From contig NZ_KE386885.1 in the NCBI RefSeq assembly GCF_000429325.1, positions 699,055 through 763,054 of the forward strand: DNA of 64,000 bases. The letters run 5' to 3'. Under the pieces are notes generated by a model, which made no database searches, had not been told where the DNA came from, and was given only the letters and a program-made list of their open reading frames with translations. Both the position numbers and the translations under genes were made by a program. Shown piece after piece: positions 28,606 through 36,317 of the stretch (positions are counted from its first letter, which is position 1; each line of letters opens with the position of its first letter). Source of the stretch: Fundidesulfovibrio putealis DSM 16056 (GTDB lineage Bacteria > Desulfobacterota > Desulfovibrionia > Desulfovibrionales > Desulfovibrionaceae).

Positions 28606-29538
28606 GTGAGGCAAGGGATGAACATTCGCAACATGCTGGAAAGGTTCGCGGGCAGGGTGCCCTGCTGCTCGGCGCACACGCTGCTTGAGCGCGTGAGGAT
28701 CTATGCCGGGTTCGTGAAGATCGAGCATTCGGTGTTCGCGCTGCCGTTCGCCTACGTGGGCCTGTTCCTGGCCAAGCGCGGCTGGCCGGGATTCGCGCCA
28801 TTCCTGCTCCTGACCGTGGCCATGGTGGCCATCCGCTCCTACGCCATGGGCGTCAACCGTCTGGTCGATCTGGTCTACGACAGGCAGAACCCCCGCACCC
28901 AGGGGCGCGAGCTGGTGCGCGGCGCGCTGAGCCCCCGCGAAGGCTGGGTGTTCGTGGGCGTGTGTGGGCTGGTGTTCGTGCTGGCCTGCTGGGGCATGAA
29001 CCCGCTGTGCCTGTGGCTGTCGCCCCTGGTGCTCTTCTGGGCGGGCTTCTACAGCCTGACCAAGCGCTTCACCTGGCTGTGCCATCTGGCGCTCGGGTCC
29101 GTGCTGGGCCTGGCTCCCGTGGCCGGGTGGTTGTCGGTGACCCCGGAGTTCAATCTGGCCATGGTACTGTTCGGCCTGGGCGTCACCTGCTGGGTGGCGG
29201 GTTTTGACGTGCTCTACGCCAGCCAGGACGCCGAGTTCGACCGCGCCAGGGGGCTCAACTCCATGCCGGTGCGCTTTGGGGTCGGCGGCGCGCTCAGCCT
29301 GGCGGGCCTGCTGCACGGCGGGGCAGTGGTCCTGTTCGCCCTGGCGGGCTGGGGCGCTGCGCTTGGCTGGGGCTACTTCGGCGTGCTCATCCTGGCGGCG
29401 GGGCTTCTCTGGGTGGAGCACAGGCTCATCTCGGAGAAGGACCTGTCCCGCATCACCATGGCTTTCTTCACCATAAACGGCGTGGTGGCGGCCACGCTGT
29501 TCCTGGGCGTCCTGCTCGATCTCTTCCTGCTGAAATGA
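28606..29538 (+). CDS. UbiA-family polyprenyltransferase (candidate MqnP of menaquinone synthesis)
   Basis: The 310-residue integral membrane prenyltransferase has the two Asp-rich motifs of the family: NRLVDLVYDRQNPRTQGRELVRG and DVLYASQDAEFDRARGLNSMP. Several hydrophobic helices separate them. In menaquinone-using sulfate reducers with the futalosine pathway, the member closest to UbiA is usually MqnP; 4-hydroxybenzoate prenyltransferase is the name by similarity only. The GTG at 28606 and the ATG at 28618 are both possible starts. A hairpin follows at 29542. Confidence 0.85.
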   Translation: MRQGMNIRNMLERFAGRVPCCSAHTLLERVRIYAGFVKIEHSVFALPFAYVGLFLAKRGWPGFAPFLLLTVAMVAIRSYAMGVNRLVDLVYDRQNPRTQGRELVRGALSPREGWVFVGVCGLVFVLACWGMNPLCLWLSPLVLFWAGFYSLTKRFTWLCHLALGSVLGLAPVAGWLSVTPEFNLAMVLFGLGVTCWVAGFDVLYASQDAEFDRARGLNSMPVRFGVGGALSLAGLLHGGAVVLFALAGWGAALGWGYFGVLILAAGLLWVEHRLISEKDLSRITMAFFTINGVVAATLFLGVLLDLFLLK

Positions 29539-29541
29539 GAA

Positions 29542-29563
29542 CGGGGCCTCAAATGAGGCCCCG
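29542..29563. terminator. Hairpin between convergent genes
   Basis: CGGGGCCTC-AAAT-GAGGCCCCG lies between the ends of the ubiA-like gene and the minus-strand small gene at 29571. The U-richness after the stem is modest on both strands, so it is a probable shared, bidirectional 3' end rather than a perfect terminator. Confidence 0.6.
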
Positions 29564-29570
29564 CTGAATT

Positions 29571-29897
29571 TCAAGCGTTGTGGGCAGGCATGGCCTGTTC
29601 CAGCACCACATCATGCCTGACCTGCGGCTCCGGGATAATCCCGTATGCCTCGTCACCCGGATAGAGCCGTGCCAGGGAGGGGTCGTCACCTGCAAAGGCG
29701 GAGATGTCCTCCATGGAGCGCCAGTAGGTCACCAGGGTGATCTCCACCATTTCGTCCGTGATCCGTTCAAGCACCTGATGCCCCAGGTAGCCGGGCAGGG
29801 CGGCGCATTCCTGCACGCCCGTCAGGTCCATGTGGCGCAGGAAGCCGTCCCGGTGCTCAGGCAGGCAAAGGCAGCGCCAGGTGCGCGCGATCATCAC
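29571..29897 (-). CDS. ABM-like (dimeric alpha-beta barrel) protein
   Basis: The 108-residue product (ARTWRCLCLPEHRDGFLRHM...EITLVTYWRSMEDISAFAGDD...PEPQVRHDVV) has the pattern of antibiotic biosynthesis monooxygenase-like ferredoxin-fold domains: a first strand, a helix with a catalytic-type arginine-rich start, a 'VTYWRSMEDISAF' strand-helix, and a final strand ending at VLEQ. Such proteins are often oxygenases or haem-degrading enzymes, but function cannot be deduced. It is the last of three overlapping genes. Confidence 0.65.
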   Translation of the reverse strand: MMIARTWRCLCLPEHRDGFLRHMDLTGVQECAALPGYLGHQVLERITDEMVEITLVTYWRSMEDISAFAGDDPSLARLYPGDEAYGIIPEPQVRHDVVLEQAMPAHNA

Positions 29898-30229
29898 CAG
29901 TTGCCGTCGCCCTTGGTGTGTTCCAGGATGTCGTCGTAGCGGTGGCTCTTGGACTCGTGGCCGCCGGGCGCGAGGTCGTAGCGGGTCAGCACGCCGTTCT
30001 CGTCGTCGAAATAGTCCAGATGCCCGCTGTCGCCCGGTTGCATGCTGGCGGCTGCGGTCTCCAGGAATTCGTCCACGTCCAGATAGAATCCGGCGAATTC
30101 GATCTCCAGCGAGGAGCCGGAGATGCTGACGGCGTCGTCCGGCAGGGTCCCGGCCAGACGCGCCAGAGCGCCCGCGTCGGCCATGGACACCTGCCCGAAC
30201 GCACGGATGTCGGGCTTGCCGCTGCTCAA
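29894..30229 (-). CDS. Unknown small protein (middle of a three-gene unit)
   Basis: An acidic 111-residue soluble protein (SISGSSLEIEFAGFYLDVDEFLETAAASMQPGDSGHLDYFDDENGVLTRYDL). No motif or signal peptide. Both ends overlap neighbours by 4 bp (29894-29897 and 30226-30229), so the three genes form one translationally coupled operon. Asp-rich turns such as DYFDDENG could bind metal, but this is only a guess. Confidence 0.6.
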   Translation of the reverse strand: MSSGKPDIRAFGQVSMADAGALARLAGTLPDDAVSISGSSLEIEFAGFYLDVDEFLETAAASMQPGDSGHLDYFDDENGVLTRYDLAPGGHESKSHRYDDILEHTKGDGNW

Positions 30230-30513
30230 CTTGAGGCCGTAACGGACGCGCCGGGGCCTTCGTCCGCGATCAGGCGCTGGGCCACGTTCAGGTCGTACAG
30301 GGCCATGGGGTCCGCGCCGCGCCTGCTTTCCTTGTAGTGCGCCGCCGCCATTTCGATCTCTTCGTAGGGAATCCAGCCGTGGCGGTCCCAGAATTCGGGT
30401 TTGTCCAGGTCGTGCATGCGGAATTCAACCGTGCCGAATTGCTCGCGCACGTACATCCTGATCCGCGTGTTCTGAGGCGCCGGGTAGTAGTAGAGGCCGC
30501 GTTCGTCTTTCAT
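30226..30513 (-). CDS. Unknown small protein (first of a three-gene unit)
   Basis: A 95-residue protein (MKDERGLYYYPAPQNTRIRMYVREQFGTVEFRMHDLDKPEFWDRHGWIPYEEIEMAAAHYKE). It is rich in aromatic and charged residues with no signal peptide or known motif. It heads the operon with the genes at 29894 and 29571 and lies 74 bp from the chemoreceptor gene, from which it is separated by a terminator. Confidence 0.6.
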   Translation of the reverse strand: MKDERGLYYYPAPQNTRIRMYVREQFGTVEFRMHDLDKPEFWDRHGWIPYEEIEMAAAHYKESRRGADPMALYDLNVAQRLIADEGPGASVTASS

Positions 30514-30525
30514 GGGCGGTTCAAT

Positions 30526-30573
30526 AAAAGCAAAAGAGGCCCGGACGCAAGTCCGGGCCTCCTGCTTTTTTCG
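30526..30573 (-). terminator. Intrinsic terminator after the chemoreceptor gene
   Basis: An 11-bp perfect stem GAGGCCCGGAC / GTCCGGGCCTC (30536-30561) with a 4-nt loop is followed on the minus strand by CTTTTGCTTTTA and on the plus strand by CTGCTTTTTT. It ends the minus-strand chemoreceptor transcript and insulates the three-gene unit. Confidence 0.85.
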
Positions 30574-30587
30574 TGCTCGGCGTGTGA

Positions 30588-32378
30588 TCAGCCCTTGTTC
30601 ATCACGTCGATGAGCTTCTGGAGCTTCTGGGCCAGGCCCGCAAGGTCGGAGACGGCCTTGGCGGAATGGCTCATGCCGTCGGAGGTTTCAGCGGTTACGC
30701 GGCGGATGTCGTCCACGGCGCGGTTGATCTCCTCGCTTGCGGCGGACTGTTCCTCGGCGGCGGTGGCGATGGAGCGCACCTGATCGGAAGTGTGCGTGAC
30801 CAGCTGGACGATGTGCCCCAGAGCCTCGCCGGACTGGTTCGCGAGCCCTGTGGCCTGGTCGATGGACGTGCTGGCGACTTCCACGCTCTTGATGTTTTCG
30901 CGCGCGCCGTTTTGGATGGAGCCGATGACCTCGCCCACTTCCTTGGTGGCGTTCATGGTCTTTTCAGCGAGCTTTCGCACCTCGTCGGCCACCACGGCGA
31001 AGCCGCGTCCGGCGTCGCCCGCGCGGGCCGCCTCGATGGCGGCGTTCAGCGCCAGCAGGTTGGTCTGGTCTGCGATGTCGGAGATGACCACCAGTATGCG
31101 GCTGATGTCGTCTGCCTGCTTGCCCAGGGCGGTCATCTGGATTTTGAGCTGGTGGGCCTGATCGAACACCTGCTTGATTGCAGCCACGGACTGGGCCACG
31201 ACTTCCGCGCCCTTCTGGGCTTCCGTGCGCGCCGATTCGGCAGACTGGGCAGCGGAGGAGGAGTTGCGGGCCACTTCGAGCACCGTGGCGTTCATCTCTT
31301 CCATGGAGGTGGCGGTCTCCTCCGTGCGCTGGTTCTGGATTTCCACACCCCGGTTGACTTCGTCCACCTGGGCCGACAGCGCCTCGGAGGCCAGGGCCAC
31401 CTGACGCGCGATCTCTGCGGAATCGGAGGCCACGCCCGACATCTTGACCATGAGCCCGGAAACCTTGGCCTCCTGGGCCTGTGCCTCGCTCATGGCCTTC
31501 TCGGCGGTCTGTTTCTGCACCTCGGCTTCCTGCGTCTTGCGGGTGGCCTCGGCCATCTTCTCCTTGAGCTTGTCCACCATGGAGGAAATGGAAAGCTTCA
31601 AGGCCAGGAGTTCGGCAGTGAACCGGCCCTTGGGCTGCGCATCCAGATCACCCTTGGCCACAGAGCCCGCGAAGTCCTGGATGTGCGCCAGGGGGCGTAG
31701 AATGCTGGAATTCATGAGCCACCAGGCCACGGAGAAAATGGCGCCCAGAACCCCGAGCGTGGTCAGGCCCACGGCGATGGCCGCGTTGGCGGTCTGCTTC
31801 TTGGCGGCGTCCAGGGAAGAGATGATCTCGAAGGCCCCGTGCACCTCGCCAACCTTCCAGCCCTCCTTGGTTCCGCCCAGGGGGTCTTTCTCGCCCTTGG
31901 GGTCGCCGTGGCAGTACAAACAGTCCTTGGTGAGACGGATGGCCCGGAAGTAGCGAATCTTGTCCGATTCCTTGATGACGATCTCGTCCAGGTGCTTGGA
32001 TTCCAGATCGCGCAGCACCTTGCGTTCAAGCTCGGTGGGCTCGTTCTTGGGATTGCGCGGCTGCTCCTTGGGGACGCGGAACTGGTAGCCCAGCTTGGAA
32101 GCGTTCTGCTGGGCCATGTTGATGGCGGAGATGACCGGAACGGCCTCTATCAGGTTTTCTTTGGGAATCTGGTCAAAGGGACGGATGACGCCCAGCTCCA
32201 GCTTTTTGGACATGTCGGTTCGCGCGGCCTCGGCCATGAAGACCACTGCGCGCGCCTGATCGAGAATTGACTGGTCCGCAGCGTTCGAAATGGAGAGCAT
32301 CTCCTGGAAGAACATGACGACGGCGAGTACCAGAGGTCCTGCGATGGCAATGAACAGTATCTTCCATTTGATGCTCAT
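30588..32378 (-). CDS. Methyl-accepting chemotaxis protein with a periplasmic c-type haem domain
   Basis: The 596-residue receptor has an N-terminal membrane helix (ILFIAIAGPLVLAVVMFF), a periplasmic sensor of the Tll0287/DUF3365 type with haem-binding Cys153-Cys156-His157 (KDCLYCHGDP), a second membrane helix (GLTTLGVLGAIFSVAWWLM), a HAMP-like linker and the chemoreceptor signalling hairpin tip DQTNLLALNAAIEAARAGDAGRGFAVVADEVRKLAE. It should sense redox state, oxygen, NO or CO through the haem and signal to CheA-CheW. Functionally similar haem chemoreceptors (DcrA) are known in Desulfovibrio. GGAGA precedes the ATG. It is monocistronic and not next to che genes. Confidence 0.93.
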   Translation of the reverse strand: MSIKWKILFIAIAGPLVLAVVMFFQEMLSISNAADQSILDQARAVVFMAEAARTDMSKKLELGVIRPFDQIPKENLIEAVPVISAINMAQQNASKLGYQFRVPKEQPRNPKNEPTELERKVLRDLESKHLDEIVIKESDKIRYFRAIRLTKDCLYCHGDPKGEKDPLGGTKEGWKVGEVHGAFEIISSLDAAKKQTANAAIAVGLTTLGVLGAIFSVAWWLMNSSILRPLAHIQDFAGSVAKGDLDAQPKGRFTAELLALKLSISSMVDKLKEKMAEATRKTQEAEVQKQTAEKAMSEAQAQEAKVSGLMVKMSGVASDSAEIARQVALASEALSAQVDEVNRGVEIQNQRTEETATSMEEMNATVLEVARNSSSAAQSAESARTEAQKGAEVVAQSVAAIKQVFDQAHQLKIQMTALGKQADDISRILVVISDIADQTNLLALNAAIEAARAGDAGRGFAVVADEVRKLAEKTMNATKEVGEVIGSIQNGARENIKSVEVASTSIDQATGLANQSGEALGHIVQLVTHTSDQVRSIATAAEEQSAASEEINRAVDDIRRVTAETSDGMSHSAKAVSDLAGLAQKLQKLIDVMNKG

Positions 32379-32458
32379 TCAGTTCTCCGGTCGGGTATTT
32401 GTAAACATTTGCAACACGAACAAACTCTTCACCTGCGTGTTGCTTTTCAGGGGCGATG

Positions 32459-33586
32459 TCAAGTGACAGTTCCGAAAAAAGAATTCACTGCCTCCTGTGC
32501 GGAGGTTGTCCAAGAGAAACGCGTGGCCTGCACCAGACCTTTTGCGCGCATGTCGGCCCGCAAGAACGAATCGGAGGCCACCCTGATCATGGCGCGGGCC
32601 ATTTCCTGCGGGTCGGAGGGGTCGTTCAGATACAGGCAGGCGTCCCCGCCCACCTCGGGCAGGCTGGCCGCGTTGGCGGTGATGACCGGGCAGCCGCAGG
32701 ACATGGCCTCCAGCACAGGCAGGCCGAAGCCCTCGTAGAGGCTCGGGTAGATGAGCGCCAGGGCGTCGGAATAGAGCCCGGCCAGGGACTGCTCCGGGAC
32801 ATAACCCAGTTCCACCACGCGCCCTGCGGTTGCGTCCTCCCGCGACCAGCCGCTCCAGCCTGCCAGCACAAGGGGAACGTCCAGCTTGCTTGCCGCAAGT
32901 GCCTTGGGGATCACCTGGGGGTTCTTGCGCGGGTCGTTGGTGCCCAGGAACAGGAAATACGGCTCGCCGGGAGCCAGTCCCGGTATGCGGGTCCCGCCGG
33001 GGCGGGGGTGGAACTGCTGCGGGTCGATGGCGTTGTAGGTCAGGCCGATCAGGGCGGGGTCGATGCCCAGCACCTCGGTCATCTCCCTGCGGGTGAACTC
33101 CGACACCGCCAAAAACCGCGAGACCTGCCTGAGGCGGCGTTTGAAGAACAGGTCGAAATAGAGCACGCGCTCCCGGGGGTGATGCTGCGGATAGCGGATC
33201 AGCGACAGGTCGTGCACCGTGAACACGGTCTTGACTCCCTTGGGGGCCAGGAAGGGGAAGAAGGCCGCCTCGTGGTAGACGTCGTAGCCTTTTGCCGCCT
33301 GGTAAAACGCCCATTCGCGCTTGGCGTGCACGGCAAGGCGCACCGCGAGCCCGGCCAGGGGCGGCAGCTTCCACAGGAGCTTGGTCAGGCGCGACCGCCC
33401 GGCCACGCTGGCGGCCGGGTCCGGCATGCGCTCCAGGACCCGCCGACCGTCGAAGTAGCCGATGGAGACCTCGGAGCCGTAGGCGCGCTCGATGTGGTCG
33501 TACAGGCAGCGCAGGTAGCGCCCGATGCCGGTGTTCACGCCGGTGAGGGGCACGGCGTTGACAATGACCTTGAGGGGACGGGACAC
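32459..33586 (-). CDS. Glycosyltransferase, GT4 type
   Basis: The product is about 375 residues from the GTG at 33586 (SRPLKVIVNAVPLTGVNTGIGRYLRCLYDHI), which has AAGGAA at a proper distance. An upstream in-frame TTG would run into the neighbouring gene. The GT-B fold markers are the NTGIGRY glycine loop, PYFLFLGTNDPRKNPQVIP, and ALIYPSLYEGFGLPVLEAMSCGCPVITANAASLPEVGGDACLY with the E-x7-E motif. It likely transfers a hexose (mannosyl-type) to a surface glycan. It pairs with the GT gene immediately upstream. Confidence 0.9.
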   Translation of the reverse strand: MSRPLKVIVNAVPLTGVNTGIGRYLRCLYDHIERAYGSEVSIGYFDGRRVLERMPDPAASVAGRSRLTKLLWKLPPLAGLAVRLAVHAKREWAFYQAAKGYDVYHEAAFFPFLAPKGVKTVFTVHDLSLIRYPQHHPRERVLYFDLFFKRRLRQVSRFLAVSEFTRREMTEVLGIDPALIGLTYNAIDPQQFHPRPGGTRIPGLAPGEPYFLFLGTNDPRKNPQVIPKALAASKLDVPLVLAGWSGWSREDATAGRVVELGYVPEQSLAGLYSDALALIYPSLYEGFGLPVLEAMSCGCPVITANAASLPEVGGDACLYLNDPSDPQEMARAMIRVASDSFLRADMRAKGLVQATRFSWTTSAQEAVNSFFGTVT

Positions 33587-33624
33587 GTGTGTTCCTTGTT
33601 GTGGCAGGCCGGACTTGTCCGGAC

Positions 33625-34722
33625 TCAACGCAGCACCCCGTCGATCAGGCGCTGCATTTTCGCCCTGAAGGCCGATTCGTCGAATTTGGCGGCGCGGGCC
33701 TCGCAGGCCGCGCGCATGGACAGGGCCAGTTCCGGCGTCATGGCGGAAACGGCCTGGACAACGTGTTCCGGGCGGGGGCTGGCCTGTATCAAGATACCGG
33801 TCTTATGTTCTTGAACCGTTTCAAGAAGCCCGCCCTCGGCCACGCCGATGACCGGTTTCCCGGCGGCCATGGACTCCACCGGGGAAATGCCGAAATCCTC
33901 GTCGCGCGGGATGTAGACGGTTGCCAGACACTTGCCGGTAAGTTGCCGGAGGTCCTGGGCGCTCACCCAGCCGCGCACTTCGATGTTTGGCGCGTTGGCG
34001 GCCATGGCCCGCACCCGTTCCAGCTCGCTGCCGCCCGAGACCACCACCAGCCGTTTGTCCGGCATGGCGAGAAAGGCTTCCACGATGGTCTCCACTCGCT
34101 TGAGCCGGTCCACGCGCGCAGTGGAAAGATAGAAATCCTCCTGGCCGAGCCAGGTGAAGTCCTGGGTGCGAACCGGCGGGGGCACGATCTCGGAGTCCAG
34201 TTGCAGGTAGCGCCCCAGGCGGTGGGCCACGTTCTGGGAGTTGGACACGATGAGGTCCATGGAGCGGGCCGCCTTGGCGTAGGCGCGCTCGAAGGTCCAG
34301 AGGAAGGCCTTGTAGGCCGGGCGTTTCGCGGCTGGCTGGCCGGAGAGGTAGTAGTCGCGCTGGTCGTAGAGGATGCGCGGCGGGGTGTGGCAGTAGAGTA
34401 TTTTCTTGCCCGTGACCCGCTCATGGGCCATGGGGGCCAATGACCCGCTGAAGATGGTGTAGGGCGGGTTGGAGCGCGGGAATTGCGCGAAGCACTTCCA
34501 GAAGCAGGCCGTCTCGGAAAGGCGGGCCAGGTCGGGGTATTTCTCCCGGGCGCGCATGTCCATGGGCGGGCGCATGGCGAAGAAATCCGGAGGAAACGCG
34601 GCCTGGTTGAACTGCGCGGTCCAGAGGATGCCCCCGGTAAGCTCGGCCAGGGACTGGGCGACCTTCTCCCCGCCGCCGGGGAAGGCGAAGGCGTCGTGTA
34701 AAATGAGCGGACTTTGGCGCAT
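33625..34722 (-). CDS. Glycosyltransferase, GT4 type
   Basis: The 365-residue product from ATG 34722 begins MRQSPLILHDAFAFPGGGEKVAQSLAEL, with a glycine loop typical of GT4 donors. It continues with TGKKILYCHTPPRILYDQRDYYL, FYLSTARVDRLKRVETIVEAFLAMPDKRLVVVSGGSELE and PRDEDFGISPVESMAAGKPVIGVAEGGLLETV (E-x7-E). The D-x-G-I-S-P pattern fits capsule or O-antigen mannosyltransferases. A longer frame extends 25 codons upstream into the region before the divergent radical SAM gene without similarity, so the internal ATG was chosen. Confidence 0.9.
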   Translation of the reverse strand: MRQSPLILHDAFAFPGGGEKVAQSLAELTGGILWTAQFNQAAFPPDFFAMRPPMDMRAREKYPDLARLSETACFWKCFAQFPRSNPPYTIFSGSLAPMAHERVTGKKILYCHTPPRILYDQRDYYLSGQPAAKRPAYKAFLWTFERAYAKAARSMDLIVSNSQNVAHRLGRYLQLDSEIVPPPVRTQDFTWLGQEDFYLSTARVDRLKRVETIVEAFLAMPDKRLVVVSGGSELERVRAMAANAPNIEVRGWVSAQDLRQLTGKCLATVYIPRDEDFGISPVESMAAGKPVIGVAEGGLLETVQEHKTGILIQASPRPEHVVQAVSAMTPELALSMRAACEARAAKFDESAFRAKMQRLIDGVLR

Positions 34723-34832
34723 TGGCGTTCGCGTTTTTTTGGGGTAGAAGCGGCTGGCCGTTGTGCATATCCAGGGCGTACGCCCATGGCAACCCAAAAT
34801 CGTCCCAACCCGAAACTCCCGTAAAGTACCCT

Positions 34833-36317
34833 ATGAATATTCTCGTGGCCAATCTGGCCGGCGTCAAGGTCGAATCCGACGGTTCCGTGAAGCATTACAT
34901 CAAGGCCGGGTCGCGCTGGCCCATGACCATCGGACGCTCGCGCTCCGTGGATTACTATCCCTTCCCCTTCTGGCTGGCCTACACCTCGGCGCTTTTGAAG
35001 CGCGACACCAAAGCCCACGTGCAGGGCCTGGACGGCGTGGTGCTGGACATGACCGGCGACGAGCTTCTGGGCGAGATCGTCTCCAGAAAGCCCGACCTGC
35101 TGGTGGTGGAACTCGCCTCGCTCACGCTTGGCGAGGACCTGGAGTTCATGACCAAGGTCAAGGCTGCCACGAAGTGCAGGATCGTCGTGTGCGGCAACTA
35201 CGCCACCGTGACCCACAAGTCACTCATCCAGGACAACGCCTGCCTGGATTTCGCGGTGCGCGGCGAATACGAGATGGCTGTTCGCGACCTGGCGCTCGCC
35301 CTCATGGATGAAACGCCCCTGGAGGACGTCCTCGGCGTCACTTGGCGCGACGCCTCCGGCCAGGTGGTGGAGAACGCCCCCCGGCCCCTGCTGGCCAGCC
35401 TCGACGAGCTGCCCTTTCCGGACCGCGAGGATTTCCCGGCCACCATCTACCCCGACTTCACCCTGTACAGCCCGTGCATCAACATACTCTCCAGCCGGGG
35501 CTGTCCCTGCGGCTGCGTGTACTGCCAGGAGCGTCACGTCATGTACGCCTCGCCCAAGTACCGTTCGCGCTCTGCCGCGTCGGTGGTGGACGAGATGCAG
35601 TACTGCCAGCAGAAGTTCGGGGCGCGCCAGTTCTATTTCGACGACCAGAGCTTCGTGGTGAAGAAGAAGCACGTCATGGACATCTGCGCCGAGATCATGC
35701 GCCGGGGCCTTACCGTGCCCTGGACCGTGATGGGCGACGCCATGTTCGTGGACCGCGAGATGCTCGAGGCCATGGCCAAGGCCGGTTGCATCGGCATGAA
35801 GTTCGGCGTGGAATCCGCCGACCAGACCATCCTCAAGGCCATCGGCAAGCCCCTGGACCTGGAAAAGGCCAAGCAGGTGGCCCGCTGGTGCAAGGAGCTG
35901 AGCATCCGCACCCACGCCACCTTCTGCCTGGGCCTGCCCGGCGAGACCGTGGAGACGATAAAAAAGACCATGGCCTACATGGAAGAGATCGAGGTCGATA
36001 CGGCCCAGGTCTCCAAGGCCGTGCCCTATCCCGGCACGCCCATGTACGAGTGGGCCATGAAGAACGGCTACCTGACCACCACGGATCTTGGCAATTTCGA
36101 CGGCATGGGTGACTCCATCATCAGCTATCCGGGTCTGAGCAATCAGGAGATCGACGCCTGGTGCGCCATTTTCTCGCGCCGCGTGGCCCGCAAGAAGGTG
36201 CTCAAGTATCTGTTCGAGCCCCGCCAGAGCATCTCCATCATCATTGAGATGGCCCGGCGCAAGGGCGTGATGAGCCTGCTCAAATCCCTCTACACGTTCG
36301 TGAGGCGGGCTTTCTGA
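34833..36317 (+). CDS. B12-binding domain radical SAM protein
   Basis: The 494-residue product has an N-terminal cobalamin-binding-like Rossmann domain (about 1-190) and a radical SAM domain with Cys224, Cys228 and Cys231 (SSRGCPCGCVYC). The segments FYFDDQSFVVKKKHVMDICAEIM, IGMKFGVESADQTILKAIGKPL and ATFCLGLPGETVETI follow. This is the family of BchE/HpnP-like and glycan-cluster radical enzymes; the substrate is unknown, and methylation or rearrangement of a lipid or sugar is plausible. The ATG at 34833 (MNILVANLAG) is preferred over an upstream frame lacking similarity. Its stop overlaps the next start (TGATG), so the two are coupled. Confidence 0.88.
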   Translation: MNILVANLAGVKVESDGSVKHYIKAGSRWPMTIGRSRSVDYYPFPFWLAYTSALLKRDTKAHVQGLDGVVLDMTGDELLGEIVSRKPDLLVVELASLTLGEDLEFMTKVKAATKCRIVVCGNYATVTHKSLIQDNACLDFAVRGEYEMAVRDLALALMDETPLEDVLGVTWRDASGQVVENAPRPLLASLDELPFPDREDFPATIYPDFTLYSPCINILSSRGCPCGCVYCQERHVMYASPKYRSRSAASVVDEMQYCQQKFGARQFYFDDQSFVVKKKHVMDICAEIMRRGLTVPWTVMGDAMFVDREMLEAMAKAGCIGMKFGVESADQTILKAIGKPLDLEKAKQVARWCKELSIRTHATFCLGLPGETVETIKKTMAYMEEIEVDTAQVSKAVPYPGTPMYEWAMKNGYLTTTDLGNFDGMGDSIISYPGLSNQEIDAWCAIFSRRVARKKVLKYLFEPRQSISIIIEMARRKGVMSLLKSLYTFVRRAF

